Below, one piece after another: positions 41,763 through 50,063 of a stretch of 64,000 bases of DNA. The first letter of the stretch is position 1. Every line of letters starts with the position of its first letter. Source of the stretch: an uncultured Parolsenella sp. (lineage in GTDB: Bacteria; Actinomycetota; Coriobacteriia; Coriobacteriales; Atopobiaceae); NCBI RefSeq assembly GCF_934660935.1, contig NZ_CAKUIH010000004.1:62001-126000 (forward strand), given 5' to 3'. Below the pieces are notes generated by a model. That model did not search any database. It saw only the letters and a program-made list of their open reading frames with translations, and was not told where the DNA came from. The translations under genes were made by a program, and so were the position numbers.

Positions 41763-42947
41763 CTAATACTCGATCGGGGCTCCCACGGACTCGCCCGCGA
41801 GGAACGTCTCGCGAAGGTTAAGCTCGTGGTCAAAGACCACGAAATCCGCGTCGCGGCCAGGCTTGATCGAGCCGCAGACGTCGTCGATGCGCGCGGAGCG
41901 AGCCGGGACCTCCGTCGCCATGCGAATCGCCTCGTCAGCGCTCGCAAGGCCCCAATCCACGATGTTCTTCACGCCCTTGGCGAGCGTGAGCACGGAACCG
42001 GCAATGTTGCCCCTCGTGCCGTCCTCATTGCGCAGGTAGCACAGGCCATCAGCGAGGACGACGGGCATGCCGCCGCTCATATAGTTGCCCTCGGGAAGGC
42101 CACCGCAGCCCAGGCAATCCGTGATAAGCACCGTATGCTGCCAGCCCTTGGCGCGAAGCAGGGACTCGATCGCGGCGGTACGCACGTGCTTGCCATCGCA
42201 GATGATCTCCGCATAGGTCTCAGGCGTCGACATGGCGCAGCCCACCACGCCCGGGTCGCGATGGTGGAGGCCGCGTTGGCCGTTGTAGGTGTGGACGAAG
42301 CAGGTCGCACCAGCGTTCACGGCGGCGAGCGCCTCGTCATAGGTGGCATCCGTGTGCCCGATGCAGGTCACGACGCCCTCGGCATCGAGCGCGGCAATGT
42401 AGTCGACGGAACCGTCCCTCTCGGGAGCAAGCGCGCTCTTGCGGATCATGCCACCGGCGCGCTCCTGCCAAGCGGCGAAGACCTCATAGCTGGGATCGAC
42501 GAGAAACGCCGGGTTCTGGGCACCCACGTGTTTCATCGTGAAGAACGGCCCCTCGAGGTAGATGCCCTGCATGTGGGCACGGCCAGAGCCAGGTTGGCAA
42601 GACTTGGCGGCCTCGGCAATCGCCGCGCAGCACTCGCCGATATGCTCGACGCCATCGGTGAAGGTGGTGGGTAACCAGCTCGTCGTGCCAAACTTCGCGA
42701 GGTTCTCGCTCGCCTCGACCATACCCTCGGCATCGACGTCGATAGTGGCGTGGCCGAAGAAACCGTGGATGTGCGTGTCTACCATACCGGGAGCGATCCA
42801 CCTGCCCGTGAAGTCACGGATCTCGACGCCCTCGGACGCAGCAGGAGTCCACATGCCAAACTTGCCGTCGATGACCTTGAGGTAACCGCCCAGGGCAACT
42901 CCGCCGGGCAGGAAGAACTTGTCAGCTTTGATAAGATACGAAGCCAT
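41763..42947 (-). CDS. nagA: N-acetylglucosamine-6-phosphate deacetylase
   Basis: 394 residues. Metal and substrate motifs: GMVDTHIHGFFGH, GIYLEGPF, TCIGHTDATYDEA, HTYNGQRGLHHRDPGVVG, and catalytic Asp in VLITDCLGCGG. It converts GlcNAc-6-P to glucosamine-6-P and acetate, the first committed step after PTS uptake. Divergent from the GntR regulator at 43148 across a palindromic operator candidate. No nagB is present in this window. Confidence 0.94.
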   Translation of the reverse strand: MASYLIKADKFFLPGGVALGGYLKVIDGKFGMWTPAASEGVEIRDFTGRWIAPGMVDTHIHGFFGHATIDVDAEGMVEASENLAKFGTTSWLPTTFTDGVEHIGECCAAIAEAAKSCQPGSGRAHMQGIYLEGPFFTMKHVGAQNPAFLVDPSYEVFAAWQERAGGMIRKSALAPERDGSVDYIAALDAEGVVTCIGHTDATYDEALAAVNAGATCFVHTYNGQRGLHHRDPGVVGCAMSTPETYAEIICDGKHVRTAAIESLLRAKGWQHTVLITDCLGCGGLPEGNYMSGGMPVVLADGLCYLRNEDGTRGNIAGSVLTLAKGVKNIVDWGLASADEAIRMATEVPARSARIDDVCGSIKPGRDADFVVFDHELNLRETFLAGESVGAPIEY

Positions 42948-43050
42948 TGCAATCCCTTCTCACGCGAAAATGCGTAGAGCAGAGCTACGGATAAACGGAA
43001 TTTGGCAGCCGTTCAACGATGAGGGATTTAGTTGTTGTTCACGCCTGTCA

Positions 43051-43063
43051 TATACTTAGTATA
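43051..43063. promoter_or_regulatory. Perfect palindrome TATACTTAGTATA, candidate NagR-type operator
   Basis: 13-bp symmetric site between divergent nagA and the GntR gene. TATACT/AGTATA also resemble -10 boxes, so it could overlap both promoters. HutC-type GlcNAc regulators bind AT-rich GTATA-type palindromes (family knowledge); assignment is inference. Confidence 0.55.
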
Positions 43064-43147
43064 GTAATTCACTAGCACGGCTTTTATCCTATTTTCCCGG
43101 CAAACGGCAGCCTTTTGCGACAGGCTGAGCCCCACGGCAGGTGAGAC

Positions 43148-43882
43148 ATGCGCACGCCCAAGTACGAGCTCATCAAAGAAGACCTCCGCAAGGAGATTGA
43201 GAGCAAGAAGTTCGAGAACGGCCAACGCTTCTACAGCGAGTCAGAGCTCATCGAGCGCTACGGCGTGAGCTCCATCACCATCGTCCGCGCCATCCGCGAA
43301 CTCGTGAACATGGGTTACCTCGTGCGCAGCCAGGGCAAGGGCACGTTCGTCTCACGCACGCGCAAGCGTCGCCTCGTCGAGCTCACGGACATGGAGCCAT
43401 GGAAGGGCTACACCGAACGAGAGACCGTCGAGGTCCTGTCATTCGAGCGCGGTGGTGACCCGGAGGTCCGCCGTTCTATGCACCTCGGTCCCACGGAGGG
43501 CTACCAGCGCATCATGCGCATCCGTAGCTGCGAGGGCATTCCCATCGTCTATCAGCGCAGCTACATCGCGAGCCGCCTCATCAAGGAGGACGCGGAGCCG
43601 CAGGAGTACTCCTCCATCTACCGCAAGGTCCGCGAGGACTTCGGCATCTCGCTCAATGACGAGGCCGCGGTCGAGGTGGATGACATCATCTTCCCCGCGC
43701 CGATTGAGGTGGCAGATGCGCTCAAGCTCGAGGGCGACACGCCCGTCGTTCGCGAGCACAAGATCACGACGCTCGCCACGGGCGAGGTTGTCGAGGACGC
43801 GCTCTCCTATGTGCGCTGGGATTACTTCAAGCTGAAGTTCTCCTCGCTCGATCGCTCTGGTGCCCGTAGCGTACTCGACTAG
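43148..43882 (+). CDS. GntR-family (UTRA) regulator, NagR/DasR-like by context
   Basis: 244 residues. HTH: YELIKEDLRKEIESKKFENGQRFYSESELIERYGVSSITIVRAI, with wing YLVRSQGKGTFV. UTRA domain: YQRIMRIRSCEGIPIVYQRSYIA. It is divergent from nagA and close to nagE, so control by GlcN6P or GlcNAc6P is likely (inference). AGGTGAG precedes the ATG. It is related in layout to the GntR at 22150 but clearly divergent from it. Confidence 0.9.
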   Translation: MRTPKYELIKEDLRKEIESKKFENGQRFYSESELIERYGVSSITIVRAIRELVNMGYLVRSQGKGTFVSRTRKRRLVELTDMEPWKGYTERETVEVLSFERGGDPEVRRSMHLGPTEGYQRIMRIRSCEGIPIVYQRSYIASRLIKEDAEPQEYSSIYRKVREDFGISLNDEAAVEVDDIIFPAPIEVADALKLEGDTPVVREHKITTLATGEVVEDALSYVRWDYFKLKFSSLDRSGARSVLD

Positions 43883-43960
43883 GCGTCCCGCCTCGCCCCC
43901 GCGCTCGCTCTGGCACACGCAGTGTGCTCGACTAGGGCGCCCCGTCTCGCCCCCGCGCCT
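43871..43960. repeat. Imperfect ~36-bp direct repeat covering the GntR stop codon
   Basis: Copies at 43871-43905 and 43924-43960 share G-T-(A/G)-CTCGACTAG and TCGCCCCCGCGC blocks. The first includes the real TAG stop; the second repeats it 53 nt downstream. Confidence 0.75.
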
Positions 43961-44086
43961 GCGAACCATCGCGCGCGTCCACCGAAGCGTTGACGTAGGC
44001 CCCGTCCAAAGTGGTTACAACTAAACCAGCTGCCAATTGACGGCCAACCAACGGACATGCCGCTCGCGCGGCAGAAGGGACAACCC

Positions 44087-44506
44087 ATGCTCAACGGAAT
44101 CCCCAAGAACGTCTCGCCCGACCTGCTGAAGGTCCTGATGGAGATGGGCCACGGCGACGAGATCGTCCTCTCGGACGGCAACTATCCCGCCACCTCGAGC
44201 GGCAACCTGCTCGTCCGCTGCATCGGTCTCGGCGTACCCGAGCTGCTCGACTCCATCCTCACGCTCATGCCGCTCGATGACTACGTCGAGTCTCCCGTCG
44301 CGATGATGGAATCGCCCACTCCGGAGGAGCCTCCCATTTGGGCCACCTACCGCGAGATCATCAAGAAGCACGCCGGCGACGTGAAGATCTCCCACATGGA
44401 GCATGACGCCTTCATCGAGCGCGCCCGCAAGACCTACGCCATCGTGGCCACCTCTGAGGAAGCCACCTACGCGAACATCCTTCTCCGCAAGGGCGTCGTT
44501 AAGTAG
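44087..44506 (+). CDS. fucU: RbsD/FucU family mutarotase, FucU-like
   Basis: 139 residues from the ATG at 44087 with AAGGGA 6 nt upstream. Motifs: MLNGIPKNVSPDLLKVLMEM, GHGDEIVLSDGNYPA, then IERARKTYAIVATSEEATYANILLRKGV. These are the FucU/RbsD sugar-binding elements that interconvert pyranose anomers of fucose or ribose. No other fucose genes are nearby; the target sugar here is unknown. It stands alone between the GntR gene and crr, with its own terminator. Confidence 0.9.
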   Translation: MLNGIPKNVSPDLLKVLMEMGHGDEIVLSDGNYPATSSGNLLVRCIGLGVPELLDSILTLMPLDDYVESPVAMMESPTPEEPPIWATYREIIKKHAGDVKISHMEHDAFIERARKTYAIVATSEEATYANILLRKGVVK

Positions 44507-44591
44507 ACGGCTAAGATAGCGCCTTCGCCATCCACACCGGAATTCAAGCTTGGCAGGGCTCTGGCGCATTTTCACACACGATTTGACGCAG

Positions 44592-44628
44592 AACGGGAAG
44601 ACAAGCCTAGTTGCTTGTCTTCCCGTTT
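44592..44628 (+). terminator. Terminator of fucU
   Basis: A perfect 15-bp stem (AACGGGAAGACAAGC with 44613-44627), 6-nt loop, tail TTTCAG. Eighty-five nt past the stop. Confidence 0.75.
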
Positions 44629-44689
44629 CAGTTAAACGACGAATCATACCGCATGCCGACGCAAGCGCAATGATCTCCTGCTTCCAACT

Positions 44690-44695
44690 TATAAT
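44690..44695 (+). promoter_or_regulatory. -10 element (TATAAT) upstream of crr
   Basis: A consensus TATAAT, 39 nt before the crr ATG, in AT-rich DNA. The matching -35 (17 nt upstream, GCAATG) is weak, so an activator may be needed. Confidence 0.45.
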
Positions 44696-44734
44696 ATCAA
44701 GTATATCTTTATCCCCCCAGCGAACGGAGACACG

Positions 44735-45232
44735 ATGGGACTGTTCGATCGCTTCAAGAAGACCGAGGACAAGCCGGCCGGCAACATCACTGAGATTCTC
44801 GCTCCCGTCGACGGTGAGCTCGTCCAGCTTTCTGAGACCAACGAGCCCGTCTTTGGAAGCGAGATGATGGGCAAGGGCTGTGCCATCAACCCCACGAGCT
44901 CGACCGTCATCTCCCCCATCTCCGGCAAGGTCTCCGTCGTCATGCCGCACGCCGTGGGCATCATCGCCGATAACGGCGTTGAGGTCATGGTCCACGTGGG
45001 CATCGACACCGTCGAGATGAAGGGTGACGGCTTCGATCTCAAGGTTGCCCAGGGCGATACCGTCACCTGCGGCCAGGAGCTCCTTACCTTCTCGCGCGAG
45101 AAGATCGCCGAGGCGGGCCACCCTGACACCACCTTCGTCATCATCACCAACACCGCCGAGTGCGCCGAGGTCGCGCCCATCTCCAACTGCACCGTCAAGG
45201 TTGGCGATGTCGTGGTGAACGTCACGAAGTAG
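44735..45232 (+). CDS. crr: PTS EIIA-Glc component
   Basis: 165 residues, standard length. The phosphorylation His87 lies in VMVHVGIDTVEMKGDGF and the partner His72 in VVMPHAVGIIADN. The N-terminal helix is MGLFDRFKK. It is a free EIIA that supplies phosphate to glucose-family EIIBC proteins. NagE (45523-47025) lacks a fused EIIA and is convergent with it, so crr is its likely donor. CGGAGACACG precedes the ATG. Confidence 0.94.
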   Translation: MGLFDRFKKTEDKPAGNITEILAPVDGELVQLSETNEPVFGSEMMGKGCAINPTSSTVISPISGKVSVVMPHAVGIIADNGVEVMVHVGIDTVEMKGDGFDLKVAQGDTVTCGQELLTFSREKIAEAGHPDTTFVIITNTAECAEVAPISNCTVKVGDVVVNVTK

Positions 45233-45282
45233 CTTCCGCGATTCTGCGGGCGCACGCCCGCGCAAAGCGCGTTGACTCGTAC

Positions 45283-45321
45283 AGAGGGCCCGCCGACTCA
45301 ATGCCGGCGGGCCCTCTTCTT
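45283..45321 (+). terminator. Terminator of crr
   Basis: 13-bp perfect stem AGAGGGCCCGCCG with 45305-45317, then TTCTTGT. One of two face-to-face terminators between convergent crr and nagE. Confidence 0.85.
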
Positions 45322-45445
45322 GTGGCTGCGTAACGCGGCATGGGCCGAGGAACTCCAGCTTGCCGGGGTGTGATTAGATTCGTACGCCAATGCGAGCCGC
45401 ATCGGATTTGTGCTCTTGCCAGCATCTTTATCGTGATGGCGCACA

Positions 45446-45483
45446 AGAAAAGGGCCGTTCCCCGCGGAGTGGGAACGGCCCTT
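45446..45483 (-). terminator. Terminator of nagE
   Basis: 13-bp perfect stem AAGGGCCGTTCCC with 45471-45483, followed on the minus strand by TTTTCTTGTG. Confidence 0.87.
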
Positions 45484-45522
45484 CGTGCTGTTACTTCAGC
45501 CTTGCGGCCTCAGGCATCAGTC

Positions 45523-47025
45523 TTAGATGAGCTTCTGGAGCTCGTCGCAGACGGCCTGGACCTGCGTGCCGATGATGACCTGAGCGGACTCCTTGGAAGG
45601 AATCATGACGCCCACGGCACCGGCCTTCTTGCAGGCGGCCTCGTCGACCTTGGCGGAGTCAACGACCTCGAAGCGGAGGCGCGTGGCGCAGAAGTCAACG
45701 TTCTTGACGTTCTCCTTGCCGCCCACGGCAGCCAGGACACCAGCGGCGATAGCGGCGAACTTGTCGTCGCCAGAGGTGGCGGAAGCAACGCTGACCTCAT
45801 CCTCGGAAACATCCTCGCGGCCAGGGGTCTTGAGGTCGAACTTCGTGATGGCGAAGTAGAAGACCGCGTAGAAGATCACGAAGGCGGCGATGCCCAGCGG
45901 GATGATCATCCAGGTGTTGGAAGCGGCGGGCAGGCTCGCGGAGAAGAGCAGGTCAGTCGCACCAGCGGAGAAGCAGAAGCCCGCGCGGAAGTTCACGTAG
46001 TAGACGACGATCGTGAAGATGCCGTACAGGGCGGCGTACACGACGTAGAGCGGGAAGCAGAGGAACATGAAGCCGAACTCGAACGGCTCGGTGACGCCGC
46101 AGACAAAGGCGCAGATGGCGGCAGAGAGAACCAGACCGATGGCGGCCTTCTTGTCCTTGGCAGTCTTGACCATGGCGAGGGCAGCACCCGGGATGCCGAA
46201 CATCATGCAGGGGAAGAAGCCGGACATGTACATGCCGACGCTCCAGTTGGCACCGTTCTGGCCCATGACGTCGCCGGCCCAGAAGTGGGACAGATCGCCG
46301 AGGCCGATGGTGTCGAACCAGAAGACGTTGTTGAGGGCGTGGTGCAGGCCGGTCGGGATGAGGAGGCGGTTCAGGAAGGCGTAGATGCCAGCGCCGATGC
46401 CACCCATAGCGGCGACGCCGTTGCCAAGCGCGACGAGGCCGTCAAAGATGATGGGCCACACGAAGAGCAAGACAACAGAGGTGAGGATGGAGACGAGCGC
46501 GGTCATGATGGCGACGCAACGCTTGCCGGAGAAGAAGGCCAGCCAATCCGGGAGACGGGTGTCCTTGAACTTGTTGTACATGGTGCCACCGATGACGGCG
46601 GAGAGGATGCCGATGAAGCAGTTGCCAGCGATCTTGGAGAAGGCGATGCCCTCGGCGGTAAGGAGCCAGGCAGCCTGAGCGTCAGCGTCCATGCCGCGAA
46701 CGGTACCGACGACAGCCGGGTTGAGGAGCTGCTGGATCATCAGGAAGGCAACGAGGCCAGCGAGGCCAGCGGTGCCGTCGTGATCGTCAGCCAGGCCCAC
46801 GGCTGCGCCGATGGCGAAGAGCCAAGCCATGTTGTCGATAAGAGCGCCGCCCGCCTTGACGAGCAGGAAACCAACGGTGTAGGCCGCACCAGCGGTCTCA
46901 GCGCCAGGAACGCCCATGACGCCGGGGGCGAGCAGATAGCCAACGCCCATGAGGATGCCAGCGACGGGTAGCGCCGCGACGGGAAGCATCAGCGCTTTGC
47001 CGAGCTTCTGGAGATACTTCATCAT
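45523..47025 (-). CDS. nagE: PTS N-acetylglucosamine transporter, EIIBC
   Basis: 500 residues. EIIC: N-terminal LGKALMLPVAALPVAGILMGVGY, the conserved GLHHALNNVFWFD, and sugar-site FVCGVTEPFEF. EIIB: Cys446 in VDFCATRLRFEVV. The order C-B with no EIIA matches GlcNAc/glucose PTS of this class. It phosphorylates sugar during uptake; context (nagA, glmM, GntR) supports GlcNAc. Strong AGGAGG before a double ATG. Confidence 0.93.
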   Translation of the reverse strand: MMKYLQKLGKALMLPVAALPVAGILMGVGYLLAPGVMGVPGAETAGAAYTVGFLLVKAGGALIDNMAWLFAIGAAVGLADDHDGTAGLAGLVAFLMIQQLLNPAVVGTVRGMDADAQAAWLLTAEGIAFSKIAGNCFIGILSAVIGGTMYNKFKDTRLPDWLAFFSGKRCVAIMTALVSILTSVVLLFVWPIIFDGLVALGNGVAAMGGIGAGIYAFLNRLLIPTGLHHALNNVFWFDTIGLGDLSHFWAGDVMGQNGANWSVGMYMSGFFPCMMFGIPGAALAMVKTAKDKKAAIGLVLSAAICAFVCGVTEPFEFGFMFLCFPLYVVYAALYGIFTIVVYYVNFRAGFCFSAGATDLLFSASLPAASNTWMIIPLGIAAFVIFYAVFYFAITKFDLKTPGREDVSEDEVSVASATSGDDKFAAIAAGVLAAVGGKENVKNVDFCATRLRFEVVDSAKVDEAACKKAGAVGVMIPSKESAQVIIGTQVQAVCDELQKLI

Positions 47026-47167
47026 TCGGTATCCCTCCTACCTTTCATTTGTACTGCTTTCCAAACAATACGTACGCGTCCACGCCAATTCATCTGTTGG
47101 CCCTCCGCGAGCCAACCAAAAGCGGAAGCGAACAAGAGCGGCGGGAGTCCCTCTCTCCCTCCAACTC

Positions 47168-47196
47168 CGTATATTAAGCTATCACAGAAGTTCCAA
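47168..47196 (-). promoter_or_regulatory. Candidate promoter for nagE
   Basis: Minus strand: TTGGAA (47196-47191), 17-nt spacer, TATACG (47173-47168). Each hexamer matches consensus at 4 of 6 positions. Moderate support. Confidence 0.35.
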
Positions 47197-47430
47197 ATTG
47201 CCCGCTTCCGCTGCCGAACGGTATCTATTTGTTCGCTGAGCGGTAATCATTTGGTCGAGTCGTTTTAAGCCGACATTCGGTCATGAGTTACCGTTTGCGC
47301 ATATGTCTACCTGCGCTTTTATTGTTGTCAGAAAATGCTCTCGCATTATTTGGGTACAGGCACCAACGGATCGCCCGAACTTCCCCCATAGCGCCTCACT
47401 TGACATATCAAGCTGGGGACGTAAGAAAGA

Positions 47431-47461
47431 ACCTGAAAAAGGGACAGTCCCTTTTTCAGGT
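47431..47461. repeat. Palindromic repeat, type A, locus 3
   Basis: Identical over all 31 nt to 443-473 (ACCTGAAAAAGGGAC, central A, and complement). Confidence 0.88.
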
Positions 47462-47473
47462 CAGTGGGTGTCG

Positions 47474-47504
47474 AGCTGACAAAGGGACAGTCCCTTTGTC
47501 AGCT
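47474..47504. repeat. Palindromic repeat, type B, locus 3
   Basis: Perfect 15-bp arms AGCTGACAAAGGGAC around a central A. Twelve nt from its type A partner and 5 nt from the stop of the phosphatase gene. Confidence 0.86.
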
Positions 47505-47509
47505 TTCGG

Positions 47510-48316
47510 CTACTCGGTGAAGGGGAAGCCACCGGAGGCGAGGGCCTCGACGGCGTCAGCGACGGCGAAGTCCTCGCAGGCGCCGATGTGCCACCGCGCG
47601 GCAGCGGCGGCCTCGGGCGTGGCATTCGCCACGGCAACGGAGTTCTCCACCGCATGCAGCATCGAGAGGTCATTCTCCGCGTCACCGAAGACGAAGACGT
47701 CCTGCGGCGCCACGCCCAGGTAATCCGCGAGCCAAAGCACCGCGGCTCCCTTGTTCCAACCCGCAGGCATGATGTTGACGAAGCCTCGCTGCGGCACGTC
47801 GAAGTCAAGCTCCGGAATCTCCCTCGTGAGAAGATCCGCGAGCTCGCGCGTTGCCGCGTCGTCGCCCGCGACGAAAGCGTTCGCCTTGACCACGTCATAA
47901 CCAGGCAGCGGCTCGTAGACGCCGCACGCCCCATAGCGCGGGAACGCGACCTTAAGGTCCTCCATATCACCCGCGACGACCTTCGGCTCGGCACCATCAA
48001 ACCAGACGAGGCCCGCATGCGGCACCTCAGCGGTGAGGGCAGCCATGTGCGCGACCAGCTCGGCGGGGATATGGCGCTCGAGCACGAGCTCGCCGCCATA
48101 GCTCACCTGCAGGCCGTTCGTGGCGATGTTCGTGCGGTAACAGGGCTCGTCCCCGTCAAACAAGATGCTGATCCAGTCACGGCCGCGCCCGCTGCAGGGG
48201 CCCACGGCACAGCCCGCCTCGACAGCGGCCCTAAACGCCTCGCGTACGCGGACGGGCACCACGGTATCGCCAAAAGGCATGATCGTGCGGTCGATATCTG
48301 CAAGAATGAGCCTCAT
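47510..48316 (-). CDS. Cof-type HAD hydrolase
   Basis: 268 residues. Motif I is ADIDRTIMPFG (nucleophile Asp7, acid Asp9), motif II in GPCSGRG, motif IV VFVFGDAENDLSMLHAV. A C2-type cap lies between. Members dephosphorylate sugar phosphates and cofactors such as PLP or FMN. It follows glmM on the same strand past a terminator and sits in the amino-sugar island, so a hexosamine-phosphate phosphatase is conceivable but not shown. Confidence 0.88.
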   Translation of the reverse strand: MRLILADIDRTIMPFGDTVVPVRVREAFRAAVEAGCAVGPCSGRGRDWISILFDGDEPCYRTNIATNGLQVSYGGELVLERHIPAELVAHMAALTAEVPHAGLVWFDGAEPKVVAGDMEDLKVAFPRYGACGVYEPLPGYDVVKANAFVAGDDAATRELADLLTREIPELDFDVPQRGFVNIMPAGWNKGAAVLWLADYLGVAPQDVFVFGDAENDLSMLHAVENSVAVANATPEAAAAARWHIGACEDFAVADAVEALASGGFPFTE

Positions 48317-48331
48317 TCAACTACCCTCTCA

Positions 48332-48372
48332 AAGAAAAGGCCGGTGCTTTCCACCCCTGGAACGCACCGGCC
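48332..48372 (-). terminator. Terminator of glmM
   Basis: 9-bp stem GGCCGGTGC/GCACCGGCC with additional inner pairing, followed on the minus strand by TTTTCTTT. Confidence 0.85.
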
Positions 48373-48396
48373 ATACGGTCCTACTGACGCACAAGC

Positions 48397-49728
48397 CTAG
48401 AGGCTCTCGATGACCTTGACCACCTGGTCGACGTACTGCTCGCAGATGGCGGGCGTCGCAGCTTCGACCATGACGCGCACCATCGGCTCGGTGCCACTCG
48501 CACGAACCAGCGCGCGGCCCTCGCCCTCGAGGGCGGTCTCGACACCGGCAACGGCAGCCTTGACGCGCTCGTCCGCCATAACGGCGTTCTTATCCGCAAC
48601 GACGACGTTCTTGAGCAGCTGCGGATAGATCTTGACGGGCTCCGTGAGCTCAGAGAGGGTCTTCTTGGAACCAAGCATGGCCTCGAGAATGCGCAGGCTC
48701 GTGTTGATGCCGTCACCCGTGGCGCTGTACTTGGAGAAGATGACGTGGCCGCTCTGCTCGCCACCGAGGGAGTAGCCGTGCTCGCTCATGCAGGCGGAAA
48801 CGTACTTGTCGCCCACGGCAGTCTGCTCGTAGGAAATGCCCGCGCGCTCGAAAGCCTTGTAGAGGCCGAGGTTGCTCATAACCGTGGTGACGACGGTGTT
48901 ATCCGCAAGCTGGCCCTTCTTTGCCATGTAAGTGCCGCAGGCGTACATGATGAGGTCACCGTCGACGACGTTGCCGTGCTCGTCGACCGCGATGCAACGG
49001 TCCGCGTCGCCGTCATAGGCGAAGCCCACGTCGAGGCCCTTCTCGGCAACGAGGTTCTGAAGCTGCTCGATGTGAGTCGAGCCACAGCCGCGGTTGATGT
49101 TAAAGCCGTTGGGCTCGTTGGAGACGACGTAGGTCTTGGCGCCCAGGGCGTCGAACACGCCCTTGGCGATGGGCGTGGAGGCACCGTTCGCGCAGTCAAG
49201 GCCAACGCGCAGACCGTGAAGGGAGAAGCTGGCGGAGCTGATGAGGAAGCCGATGTAACGGTTACGGCCCTCGACGTAGTCGATCGTGCGGCCGATGTCC
49301 TCGCCGGTGGCAAGGGGCACCTCGGTCTTGCCGTCGATGTAATCCTCGACCATCTCGAGGACCTCCGGCTCCATCTTGTAGCCACCGGAGTTGATGAGCT
49401 TGATGCCGTTGTCCGTATAGGGATTGTGGCTGGCGGTGATCATGATGCCGCAGTCAAAGTCCTCGCTGCGAACAACGTAGCTCACGGAAGGCGTAGTGGT
49501 GACGTGGAGGAGGTAGGCGTCCGCGCCAGAGGCGACAAGACCAGCGCCAAGCGCATACTCGAACATGTAGCTGGAACGGCGCGTGTCCTTGCCGATAACG
49601 ACCTTGGCCTTGCGACCCTCGCGGAGGCCATAGTACCAACCGACGAAGCGGCCGATGGCAAAGGCGTGGTCGACGGTAAGGCCCTCGTTAGCACGGCCAC
49701 GGAAGCCGTCAGTACCAAAGTACTTCAT
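48397..49728 (-). CDS. glmM: Phosphoglucosamine mutase
   Basis: 443 residues from the ATG at 49728, with GGGAGAA upstream. Opening KYFGTDGFRG, the phosphoserine loop ITASHNPYTDNGIKL (Ser100), metal loop YDGDADRCIAVD, sugar specificity GGEQSGHVIF, and phosphate-binding RASGTEPMVRV. It interconverts GlcN-6-P and GlcN-1-P for UDP-GlcNAc synthesis. Together with NagA it links GlcNAc salvage to wall synthesis. Confidence 0.96.
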   Translation of the reverse strand: MKYFGTDGFRGRANEGLTVDHAFAIGRFVGWYYGLREGRKAKVVIGKDTRRSSYMFEYALGAGLVASGADAYLLHVTTTPSVSYVVRSEDFDCGIMITASHNPYTDNGIKLINSGGYKMEPEVLEMVEDYIDGKTEVPLATGEDIGRTIDYVEGRNRYIGFLISSASFSLHGLRVGLDCANGASTPIAKGVFDALGAKTYVVSNEPNGFNINRGCGSTHIEQLQNLVAEKGLDVGFAYDGDADRCIAVDEHGNVVDGDLIMYACGTYMAKKGQLADNTVVTTVMSNLGLYKAFERAGISYEQTAVGDKYVSACMSEHGYSLGGEQSGHVIFSKYSATGDGINTSLRILEAMLGSKKTLSELTEPVKIYPQLLKNVVVADKNAVMADERVKAAVAGVETALEGEGRALVRASGTEPMVRVMVEAATPAICEQYVDQVVKVIESL

Positions 49729-50063
49729 AGTCTGTTCTCCCAAGATCTTGGCGGGCGCCCCTTGCGGCTGGCAGCCCGGCCGTCGTGAGAATTGCCCTCT
49801 TATTATGCAACGCGGAGGGAGGCGCCATACGGTTTGAGCAGCGTTTAATTACCCGTCTCCATCGACTTTCTCGAACGCACCGGGGGCGCCCGGCAGGGCC
49901 CGGGCGGTCGGCGGCGCTTCGGCATACATGCTGGCCTTAAGCGTGCGGGATCGTGCGCCGGAGGAGCCGCAAGGTCCGTTACGTGCGCTCACCGCCCTGC
50001 GCCCGGCCGCGGAGCCATGTCAGCGCTACACTTCAAATACCGGACCATAATCAAGGAGGAAGC
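49729..50063. other. Intergenic region between divergent glmM and M32 peptidase
   Basis: 335 nt without a supported gene. A TAATAA-type AT patch near 49797-49806 could be the glmM -10 region. Nothing else stands out. Confidence 0.55.

Larger units (their letters stand above)
47026..47509. other. Intergenic region between the Cof phosphatase gene and nagE
   Basis: 484 nt without a supported gene. It has the third palindrome pair (47431-47504) at its far end and a candidate nagE promoter (47168-47196) giving a leader of about 140 nt. The leader is otherwise unremarkable. Confidence 0.6.
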
